This document shows, one piece after another, positions 24,915-32,083 of a DNA stretch of 64,000 nt; the stretch's first letter is position 1, and each line of letters opens with the position of its first letter. This stretch comes from Chitinophaga ginsengisegetis (GTDB lineage: Bacteria > Bacteroidota > Bacteroidia > Chitinophagales > Chitinophagaceae): NCBI RefSeq assembly GCF_900168065.1, contig NZ_FUZZ01000003.1, forward strand, positions 806,001-870,000, written 5' to 3'. Under the pieces are notes generated by a model, which worked only from the letters and a program-made list of their open reading frames with translations, searched no databases and was not told the origin of the DNA. The position numbers were made by a program, and so were the translations under genes.

Positions 24915-27686
24915 TTATACTTTTTTATTGAATATCAGTTCCACTGCAGCTCCATCATACATTTCGGGGACGCCTCTTGCCCTTAATGTTTCTTTATCAT
25001 GAATGATATTTAGTTTTCCAAATTGAATCATAATTGTATCTATCAAATACAAGCCTATGCCTATCCCGTCTTTTTTTCTTGAAAAAAAAGGCAATACAAC
25101 ATCTTCTGTTTTATCTTTAAACCCCGGGCCATTATCAACCACAAGAACTGAAGTATTGTTTCCCTCCCGAAGGGTTGATATATAAATACCTCTCTGTGGC
25201 CTGTATACAGTCCCCAGCCAATACAAACTATTGTCTAAAAGATTCATTATAATAGTGATCAGTACTCGTTTATCTGCAATTATCTTATCTGCATTGTCAC
25301 TAATATTTGTCTCTACAACAATTTTATGATCACTCAATCTTGTAGTGTAATTTTTTACTGCCTGATTAATTACCTCAAGAAGTGATATCTCTTTATTACC
25401 CCCTTTTTTTAGTACAGATAGAATTCCCTGAACATAGTCATTAAGTTCATCCATTTGCCCACGCATTTTTTTTACATCAACGGGCATTTCCCGGATACTT
25501 TCCTGCATTCGTGGTACAAGTTTTTCAATTTCATGCATGGCAAAGGACGCCGTCATTCCTACACCTGCCGGTATCAATAGGTTATTCCTGTCCTGTTCAT
25601 ATCTTTCTTCTACCCTTTCTGTTTCTTTTATTAGTTCTTGTTTTTGTGCCTGCTCTAACTCCAGTTTAAGGATTAAGCCCTTCAATGCAGATATACGGGA
25701 CTCAAAGGATTCTATAGGTCCCGTTTTATTAAACCGTAACCATTTTTGACGATCAGATTGTCTTTCGGCACTAAATTGAGTGAGGATAAAATCCAATATA
25801 ACTCTAAAGTGACTATAGGCGTCATTTTCAATAAATCCTTCCCGGTTAGTTTTTTCAATTAGCGTCCCGGACACAGCGGGGTCCATATATATATAACCAA
25901 TATTTTGATTGTTAGAAAACCATTCCTTATTCTGTATACGTTTTAGATCAAGTCCCAGCCAATCATTACCAGGATCACCATAATCATACACACGCAGGTC
26001 TCCTTTAAAAACCTTTATTCCGGCATGATCCTTTAATAAGTCTCTCACCAACCTTGCAGAGTCAGTTGTGTCTCTGAGTGACTCGGCATCAAGATCAAAT
26101 GAATATATCTCAAGCATTAAGCTCCCATAAGGCATTTGCTGAGATAAGTATTTTTCGGTCATTTCCTTAAGCAAACTCTGCTCATAGCCTTTATCCCTGA
26201 AACTGCTTTCAAAAAATGGTTTTATCTCTTCTTTTATATTTCTTTCATATTTTGCTCTGTCGATTGGATCTGTTGTTTGTTCGTTAATGTTCCTACTGCC
26301 AATCTGTGCATTATTCTTCAATAGAAAATTATATTCAAAGGTCATTTTATAATTTTCATCTACCAGGACTGTTAACTTATAGGGAGCTGATTGCAGAATT
26401 TGTTCGGTTTCCGGGAAATGATCCAGCCAGTTATTATTAAAGTCGAGATCAATTTTAAACTTACTGTAATCATTTTTTGGGGATAACATAGAGATCGTAT
26501 TTCGTTTCAGTTGTCTGGCCATCCCTCTGGTCCATTCTTCTTTTAAATCGCTTATCTCTATATATGTTCCTGAATCGTCTTTGAATCTGAAATTTTCTTT
26601 ATTCCGGCTTTTATACCAGGTTATATCAACGTCTTCCAGATATCTGCTCTGCGAAAATCGTCTCCAATCAATATCAACTATAAGTTCGTAATCAAGTAAT
26701 TCTTTGCTGATAAATTCCCCGTTATTATCAGTGTGAATTACTGATGGTCTTGAATACATCCTGATTTTGTTGCCTAGCTTATGTACTGCAAACCGGCCTA
26801 CCCCCTTTTCTCCCATTGGAATTCGTTTAAAAAGGGGGCTTCTTTTTATAACTCTTATTCCTTCTTCATTAATTGGTTTTCTGAAATCACTGCCGGGTTC
26901 GAACCAAACGTTTTCCAGTACTTCTTCTGTAATGCCGGTACCGGTATCTTGTATGACGATCGTGGCTTCCTCAAGATTTTCTATATTTCTGAAATTTACG
27001 TCTACTGATTTTGCGTCCGCATCATAGCTATTTTTTATAAGTTCATAAATTGCCATGACCGGACTCTTTATGAGCTCTTCGCCCAGTAGTATGAGGATAT
27101 GGGCTTTGGGTTTAAAACTGATGGCCCTCGATTGATAATCTGCCGGGATAAGGGCTTCCAGATCCACATCCTCTACTGTTTCAGGAACTATATAATTTTC
27201 GTTTCCAGGCATTGCCGGCAAATTTTCTGCCCCGACAAAAAGTGGATTATTCTGACTTTTGGGTAATAGATTGTTTGTGTCTTTTCTGGCTAGTCCAAAT
27301 GTTTGAAGGAAGTATTGTTTGTCATCAGGGTTTGTAAGACAAAATCCAGCGTACTTCGTTTCTTCCTGTTTTACAATGATTATTAAATCGTCTTCATTAA
27401 AAGTTCTGCCAAGGTTTGTAATCCTATATTCATTACGCGTTTTACGACCATAATAAATAAAGCGGCACTCTTTGGTTTCTCCATTCCACCAGGTAATATC
27501 TACCCATTTCTCTAACTGTTGTCCTTTTACTCCGGGCTTATTGAAAAGTAAGGGTATAGAATTACGGGGAATATATAATCCTGCCTGATGTCCACCGGTA
27601 GTACCGGCGTCATTTGAAGAAGCAAATTTACAGAAACTCAGTATCCCTGAGTTTACAGCAGCTATGGCACCCTGCAGTTCGGTCAT
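24915..27686 (-). CDS. EcoRII-N-like DNA reader fused to MORC/Hsp90-type ATPase and histidine-kinase core
   Basis: 923 residues in three modules. Residues 1-150 match the effector-site binding domain of EcoRII: SSNDAGTTGGHQAGLYIP at about 23-40 and TRNEYRITNLGR at about 83-92 correspond to the conserved recognition segments of that domain. Residues 190-420 are a GHKL ATPase of MORC/Hsp90 type (ELIKNSYDADA N-box, IQDTGTGI, MGEKGVGRFAVHKLG). The C-terminal third is a histidine kinase: HisKA-like FAMHEIEKLVPRM with candidate His near 716, then MNLLDNS, VVDNGPGF and GIGIGLYL. A coiled coil (EQAQKQELIKETERVEERYEQ) joins them. It is first in a unit with the receiver-like and MBL genes. Signalling from DNA modification status is inferred, not shown. 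Confidence 0.8.
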   Translation of the reverse strand: MTELQGAIAAVNSGILSFCKFASSNDAGTTGGHQAGLYIPRNSIPLLFNKPGVKGQQLEKWVDITWWNGETKECRFIYYGRKTRNEYRITNLGRTFNEDDLIIIVKQEETKYAGFCLTNPDDKQYFLQTFGLARKDTNNLLPKSQNNPLFVGAENLPAMPGNENYIVPETVEDVDLEALIPADYQSRAISFKPKAHILILLGEELIKSPVMAIYELIKNSYDADAKSVDVNFRNIENLEEATIVIQDTGTGITEEVLENVWFEPGSDFRKPINEEGIRVIKRSPLFKRIPMGEKGVGRFAVHKLGNKIRMYSRPSVIHTDNNGEFISKELLDYELIVDIDWRRFSQSRYLEDVDITWYKSRNKENFRFKDDSGTYIEISDLKEEWTRGMARQLKRNTISMLSPKNDYSKFKIDLDFNNNWLDHFPETEQILQSAPYKLTVLVDENYKMTFEYNFLLKNNAQIGSRNINEQTTDPIDRAKYERNIKEEIKPFFESSFRDKGYEQSLLKEMTEKYLSQQMPYGSLMLEIYSFDLDAESLRDTTDSARLVRDLLKDHAGIKVFKGDLRVYDYGDPGNDWLGLDLKRIQNKEWFSNNQNIGYIYMDPAVSGTLIEKTNREGFIENDAYSHFRVILDFILTQFSAERQSDRQKWLRFNKTGPIESFESRISALKGLILKLELEQAQKQELIKETERVEERYEQDRNNLLIPAGVGMTASFAMHEIEKLVPRMQESIREMPVDVKKMRGQMDELNDYVQGILSVLKKGGNKEISLLEVINQAVKNYTTRLSDHKIVVETNISDNADKIIADKRVLITIIMNLLDNSLYWLGTVYRPQRGIYISTLREGNNTSVLVVDNGPGFKDKTEDVVLPFFSRKKDGIGIGLYLIDTIMIQFGKLNIIHDKETLRARGVPEMYDGAAVELIFNKKV

Positions 27687-27998
27687 AATTCGGGTTTTAT
27701 AGTTATAGAATCCGAAAATAAGGTTTATATATTAAAAAAATCAGGGCATGTTTATTAAGCTATTATTTAGACAATATATATTATTGTTTAAATAAATAAT
27801 GCTTAATATCATAAATAGGGGTCTAATAAAAAATAAAATCTCTTACTTTTTGGGTAAAAAGTAGGTATACTGCTTTTTGGGATGCCACCTTGAGATCCCC
27901 GACTTAAATTAAGTCCAGTGGGTATCATCATTTTTCAAGTTTTCTAGCGCCATAAGATTCTATGAATTCATGGCCAATCAGAATATATTATGTTTTGA
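27687..27998. other. AT-rich control region between REase and GHKL genes
   Basis: 312 bp, very AT-rich. It holds the inverted repeat at 27,763-27,795 and, at 27,844-27,863, a hairpin TACTTTTT-GGGT-AAAAAGTA whose minus-strand T-rich flank could weakly terminate the restriction-enzyme transcript. No gene is visible. The GHKL operon promoter should lie in the part nearest 27,700. Confidence 0.5.
27763..27795. promoter_or_regulatory. Near-perfect inverted repeat, operator candidate
   Basis: TTATTTAGACAATA, 5-bp spacer, TATTGTTTAAATAA: 14-bp arms with one mismatch. It lies about 80-110 bp upstream of the GHKL gene start. This is the type of site bound by small HTH dimers, for example the island XRE protein or the HTH of the methyltransferase. 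Confidence 0.45.
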
Positions 27999-29252
27999 TT
28001 ATAATGTATACCCCAATTCAGAACTCTTAACTTGTTTTCTTAGAATCATATTCACGAAATCTTTTAAGGTTAGAAGCTCGCTACGTTGGTTACTGGTAAA
28101 TGTTTGGTGAATTTCCTGAGGAACTACCAGTTGTAGTTTTTGAGAACGCATTTCTTTTGTTTGGTCTTCGCTGATTCCAGGTTCTAATGTCAGGAGATGC
28201 TTGTGTGTAATTCTCGTTGCTTCAGATAGTACTTGCCTCCATCTATCCTTGAGAGACGTTTTTGCGCCTAGCATAGTCAATAATTCTGATGGAAATGTAG
28301 CGGTATGATAATACTTTACGTCCGGGAAAAGAAAATCTGGTTTTGACTTATTTTCAGTTTTTTTACCTCGGGAAAAGGAAATATTAAGTGCATCGAAAAT
28401 ATATTTTATGTGTTCCTCAAATGCGCTCCCCGCCCGGGCTTTTCTACGATTTTGTATACTTAATGAATAGTTTATAAATCCGTCTACATCCGGATCCTGG
28501 CCTTCAATCATAAAGCCTTGACGCAGACGATCAGCTATGTTATTTTTCTCTATACGCTTAAACAGCTTTTCTTCCCAGTTCATAAACTGCAATAGTGCAT
28601 GGTCGGGGTCTTCTCTAAGATCTACTGCTATAGGTAATGTTTGACGTGCATAATGTGAAAATTCAGTAGTTGAAGGCAAATTGCCTGAAAATTTTGCTAT
28701 CAACCTATTAATTAATTCATCTTCCGGCTCGTCAATCTCCACACCGATCTCTTCTAAAATAAATCTTGCAGAAAAATCAATGGATCTGTCTTTAGATGAA
28801 TAAATATCTGATAACGTAAAAAGATTTCCTTCAGGGGGTGTTAAATTAAAAAGCCAGTATAATTGATTGGCAGCTGTACTTGTGGAGGGGCTTATAATTA
28901 TTAGAAGGGTATCGTTTGTTTTACGTGCAACAAACATGATATCTCCTTCTTTAGCTTTTTGAGTAACTTCATTATTTTTAAAGTATAATCTGTACTCAGG
29001 GCTTCTATTGGGCTTATTTATTCTGGCGTTGTACCATTTTACTTCGCCGTCTGCCGTTAGGCTTTCATTTTCTTCCCCTAACCATATATAGCGACAATTG
29101 AATTTCCTGTCTTCTGTTGTTCGGATAAGTCTTTTTAGTTCCCTTGTACCATTATATTCATGTTGATTGGACTTTGTCTGATCGACTTCTACTGACCGAA
29201 GTGTTTTAGCAACAACGATTTCAAAATACTGAGATAGGTGACCGATTCTCAT
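27999..29252 (-). CDS. EcoRII-family type II restriction endonuclease
   Basis: 417 residues. The C-terminal half is the EcoRII catalytic domain: NRRKARAGSAFEEHI, KPDFLFPDVKYYH (acidic residue of PD-(D/E)xK), MLGAKTSLKDRWRQVLSEA (Lys of the core), HKHLLTLEPGISEDQTKEM and LVVPQEIHQ all align with EcoRII. The N-terminal 150 residues (HEYNGTRELKRLI, CRYIWLGEEN, VKWYNARINKPNRSPEYRLYF) differ from the EcoRII effector domain, whose signature occurs instead in the neighbouring GHKL protein. Expected target is CC(A/T)GG or a relative, inferred from the family and the paired Dcm-like methylase. It starts 4 bp after the methyltransferase stop. Confidence 0.88.
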   Translation of the reverse strand: MRIGHLSQYFEIVVAKTLRSVEVDQTKSNQHEYNGTRELKRLIRTTEDRKFNCRYIWLGEENESLTADGEVKWYNARINKPNRSPEYRLYFKNNEVTQKAKEGDIMFVARKTNDTLLIIISPSTSTAANQLYWLFNLTPPEGNLFTLSDIYSSKDRSIDFSARFILEEIGVEIDEPEDELINRLIAKFSGNLPSTTEFSHYARQTLPIAVDLREDPDHALLQFMNWEEKLFKRIEKNNIADRLRQGFMIEGQDPDVDGFINYSLSIQNRRKARAGSAFEEHIKYIFDALNISFSRGKKTENKSKPDFLFPDVKYYHTATFPSELLTMLGAKTSLKDRWRQVLSEATRITHKHLLTLEPGISEDQTKEMRSQKLQLVVPQEIHQTFTSNQRSELLTLKDFVNMILRKQVKSSELGYTL

Positions 29253-29256
29253 GGAT

Positions 29257-30537
29257 TTAAGCTACTGTTTCCGGATGATCGAATGGAATCAACATTTGGG
29301 GATCATTTGCACGCATTACCTGAAGCAGATACGGTTTCATAAATTCGGCTATAGCTTTTGCGGCCGGCACTACGACGGAATTACCAAATTGTCGGTATGC
29401 CTGAGTATCAGAGACAGGAATTTTAAAATTGGATTCATTCGGCAGATCAAACCCCATTAGCCTTGCACACTCTCTCGGGGTTAATCTTCTCGGCCTCATA
29501 CCATTTTGATGGATGAGTATTTCTGATCCGTCCTTATGATATCTCGCAGAAAGAGTGCGGGTAACATCAGTCGGACCAAAAACGCTGAACCCAAAGCCAT
29601 TTCCTTTAGCAGTGTGTTTTTCTTTGTATCCTTTTAGATAGGACCACAGCTTGTCAGATAGGGTATACTTCTCAGCAACGATGCCATCTCCGATAGTATA
29701 TGGGGACGAGTCTTCCGCCATTTCTCCTGGTTTGTGCAATATGGAGCCAAGTTTTGGCCCCTCAGTAACAGATGGAATAATAAGATCGTCGAACTTAAAC
29801 CCTACATCTTCACGGAAACCAGCTATAAAAACACGTTCTCTGTGTTGGGGGACCCAGCTCTTTCCATCTATAACTCTATAATCGATTTTGTAACCTAATT
29901 CCTCTGTGAGTGTTTTGCATATAATATCAAAGGTTCTTCCTTTGTCATGACTTTTTAGATTTTTTACATTTTCAAGTAAAAAGCCTGCTGGTCTGTGATG
30001 TTCTATAATCTGCGCCAGATCAAAAAACAGCGTTCCTTGTGTTTTATCTTTGAATCCGTGTGCTCGTCCAAGAGAGTTTTTCTTGGAAACACCAGCAAGA
30101 GAAAATGGTTGACATGGAAACCCCCCAACCAAAAAATCATGCCTCGGAATTCTGTCTAATGCCTCCCGACTGCTTGTATATTCGCGGATATCACCTACAA
30201 CCGGATGATCACATGCGTAGTTTGCCTGATAAGTGATCCGACATGATTTGTCCCATTCACTTGTAAAAAGACATGAGCCGTTTACAGATTCGAAAGCTTT
30301 TCTAAAGCCACCGATTCCAGCAAAGAGGTCAATAAATGTAAATGGATTTTGAACAGGTGGAGGAGTAATCGTATTGGCAGCCCTTATTATTTCTTTTAAG
30401 TCTTTGATAATTAATGTATTGGGGTTGGATGTTCCTTTTTGCCATCTATAAACCGTTCTGAGACTTACCGCATATTTCTCTGCGGCATCCTTACAAGACA
30501 ATCCTGAACCTTCTAATAATTCTGCAAATTCATTCAT
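29257..30537 (-). CDS. dcm: DNA (cytosine-5) methyltransferase with N-terminal HTH (M.EcoRII/Dcm type)
   Basis: A 426-residue C5 methyltransferase. Motif I DLFAGIGGFRKAF is at about residues 69-81, catalytic motif IV GGFPCQPFS with Cys at about 141, motif VI ENVKNL at about 190, motif VIII QHRERVFIAGF, motif IX-like RRLTPRECARLMGFD and motif X QFGNSVVVP. Residues 1-50 add a HTH (SCKDAAEKYAVSLRTVYRWQKG), as in M.EcoRII-like enzymes that repress their own gene. It protects host DNA against the adjacent EcoRII-type enzyme, with which it forms one operon. Confidence 0.93.
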   Translation of the reverse strand: MNEFAELLEGSGLSCKDAAEKYAVSLRTVYRWQKGTSNPNTLIIKDLKEIIRAANTITPPPVQNPFTFIDLFAGIGGFRKAFESVNGSCLFTSEWDKSCRITYQANYACDHPVVGDIREYTSSREALDRIPRHDFLVGGFPCQPFSLAGVSKKNSLGRAHGFKDKTQGTLFFDLAQIIEHHRPAGFLLENVKNLKSHDKGRTFDIICKTLTEELGYKIDYRVIDGKSWVPQHRERVFIAGFREDVGFKFDDLIIPSVTEGPKLGSILHKPGEMAEDSSPYTIGDGIVAEKYTLSDKLWSYLKGYKEKHTAKGNGFGFSVFGPTDVTRTLSARYHKDGSEILIHQNGMRPRRLTPRECARLMGFDLPNESNFKIPVSDTQAYRQFGNSVVVPAAKAIAEFMKPYLLQVMRANDPQMLIPFDHPETVA

Positions 30538-30594
30538 CTGGGTCTGTTTTTGACATTTTGACGCAATTAACGATAAATTTATTTACTAAAAAAA

Positions 30595-31011
30595 TTAGTT
30601 TTTTATTTTTTCAATTAGTCGGTCAAAAGTGGGTGCCATTTTTTGTCTTTTTAGTTCACATTCCCAGATGATAATTACTTTCCATCCTTTTTGCTCAAGG
30701 GCAGCAATGGTATTATTATCATTATCTATATTTTTGTTAATCTTCGCTAACCACCAATCTGTTCTGGTTTTGGGAACCACATAATATCTACAATCCTTGT
30801 GGCCATGCCAGAAACAACCATTGATGAAAATAACTGTCTTATATTTGGTAAGAACGAGATCTGGTTTGCCCGGAAGGGTTTTTACATGTAACCTGTAACG
30901 AAATCCTTTTGCATGGAGATATCTGCGAACCAATATTTCGGGCTTCGTGTCTTTGCCCTTTATCTGGCTCATATTATAACTGCGGGTTAGCTTATCGTGG
31001 ACATCTGTCAT
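30595..31011 (-). CDS. vsr: Very short patch repair endonuclease Vsr
   Basis: A 138-residue Vsr endonuclease, which nicks 5' of the T in T:G mismatches formed when 5-methylcytosine deaminates. Typical motifs: RSYNMSQIKGKDTKPEILVRRYLHAKGFRYRLH, LPGKPDLVLTKYKTVIFINGCFWHGH (catalytic Asp and zinc-site Cys/His), DWWLAKINKN and VIIIWECEL. It is the first gene of the island's minus-strand set, 57 bp before the methyltransferase. Coupling to a C5 methylase is the normal context. Confidence 0.95.
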   Translation of the reverse strand: MTDVHDKLTRSYNMSQIKGKDTKPEILVRRYLHAKGFRYRLHVKTLPGKPDLVLTKYKTVIFINGCFWHGHKDCRYYVVPKTRTDWWLAKINKNIDNDNNTIAALEQKGWKVIIIWECELKRQKMAPTFDRLIEKIKN

Positions 31012-31154
31012 CAGATTTATGTTTGCGACATCTAAATGCCAATAAAATTACTATAACTAAATAATTAACTATAGAATTAATTGAGAAGTCAACAATGAAT
31101 GAGCAAAACATCCCCCCTTTGCTAATCCCCCCTTTTCTCCCTATTTTTACCATA

Positions 31155-31640
31155 ATGTCCACGCACCATCCAAAACAATCTCACCTCCAACTGAAGTCAT
31201 TATTTGACCTGCTATACCTGCGCCTTTGCCGATTTGCCGACCTTTTGATCGCGGATTCCGCTATGGCAGAGGATATTGTTCAAAAAGTGTTCATAAATTA
31301 CGAGTGTGAAGATGATGATTTCCCGGCCATCAAAATGTTCCTGTATAAAGAGGTGTTAAACGCCTGCCAGGAGCATAAAGCAACTGTAAAAACTGCTTTT
31401 CTCAGGGCAGAAGTAGGTGGGGAAATAAACCGGGCTATCGCCGCACTGCCGGAGGGATGCGGTAAAGTTTTCAAGCTTAGCTATGTAGAAGAACTGAAAA
31501 ATGAAGAGATTGCTGCAGAGATGTCGATGCCGGTGAGTTGGGTGAAAACGCAGAAAGCAAGGGCACAGGAGTTATTGCACTGGCGACTGAAACCGGAAAC
31601 TTTTCTCGTATTAAACTTCTTCCTATCCATTGCGGAGTAA
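31155..31640 (+). CDS. ECF-type RNA polymerase sigma factor, divergent
   Basis: I start at ATG 31,155; an earlier ATG at 31,095 would add a Pro-rich extension that looks untranslated. 161 residues. Region 2 is weak (FDLLYLRLCRFADLLIADSAMAEDIVQKVFINY). Region 4 is clear (AIAALPEGCGKVFKLSYVEELKNEEIAAEMSMPVSWVKTQKARAQELL) with its helix-turn-helix. This resembles FecI-like ECF factors of Bacteroidota that act with FecR anti-sigma proteins. The next gene overlaps its 3' end. Confidence 0.8.
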   Translation: MSTHHPKQSHLQLKSLFDLLYLRLCRFADLLIADSAMAEDIVQKVFINYECEDDDFPAIKMFLYKEVLNACQEHKATVKTAFLRAEVGGEINRAIAALPEGCGKVFKLSYVEELKNEEIAAEMSMPVSWVKTQKARAQELLHWRLKPETFLVLNFFLSIAE

Positions 31641-32001
31641 TCTGGAATCATATTACCACCGGTCCCGGTTAATAGTAAAGTATTGGGAAAACACGCTTTC
31701 AGAAGAAGAAAGCGAAGAGCTCGAGGCATGGATAGATGCCAGTGAGGAGAACCGGTTGTTATTTGCAGAGTTGAGCAAGGAAGTTACTTTGAAGGAAGAG
31801 TTGAAACAGATGGGTAAGTATCATCCGCAGCAGGCATGGAAAAAAGTGGAAGCCGGAAGAAAGGAAAAGAAACAGGTACCGTGGGCAGGAGTTATTGCTA
31901 CGCTGATTATGTTACTGTTGGCCATTACGCTGAAATGGTGTTATCTCCGGGAGGCGCCGCCTGTGGATAAAAAAATAGACAATAGGGGTATCAGCCGTTG
32001 A
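31630..32001 (+). CDS. Short FecR-like anti-sigma protein lacking the periplasmic domain
   Basis: The frame starts at TTG 31,630, overlapping the sigma gene by 11 bp. About 123 residues. The cytoplasmic part (IVKYWENTLSEEESEELEAWIDASEENRLLFAEL) matches the N-terminal anti-sigma region of FecR proteins. It is followed by one transmembrane helix (WAGVIATLIMLLLAITLKWCYL) and then only about 18 residues. Normal FecR proteins continue for about 200 residues in the periplasm, and no FecA-like TonB receptor follows. So it is either a truncated relic or a minimal anti-sigma factor. Confidence 0.7.
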   Translation: MRSNLESYYHRSRLIVKYWENTLSEEESEELEAWIDASEENRLLFAELSKEVTLKEELKQMGKYHPQQAWKKVEAGRKEKKQVPWAGVIATLIMLLLAITLKWCYLREAPPVDKKIDNRGISR

Positions 32002-32056
32002 GCTGCGTCCTGTAGGGAAAGAGGGATTTCCTCTTCTTTCCGCCATAGGTTTTTAT

Positions 32057-32083
32057 AAAGCGTCTCCTTCCGGGAGGCGCTTT
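32057..32083. terminator. Terminator between FecR-like gene and ABC exporter gene
   Basis: AAAGCGTCTCC pairs with GGGAGGCGCTTT (one T-G) around a short loop. It has an A/T-rich flank on both sides and separates two convergent genes. Confidence 0.8.

Noticed and set aside
24915..27686. Annotation as MutL or as a plain sensor histidine kinase
   Set aside because: It has no MutL C-terminal domain, and a plain kinase would not explain the EcoRII-N-like domain and the first GHKL module.
22000..31090. Prophage or integrative element
   Set aside because: No integrase, structural, portal, relaxase or transfer gene is present, and no flanking direct repeats could be found by eye.
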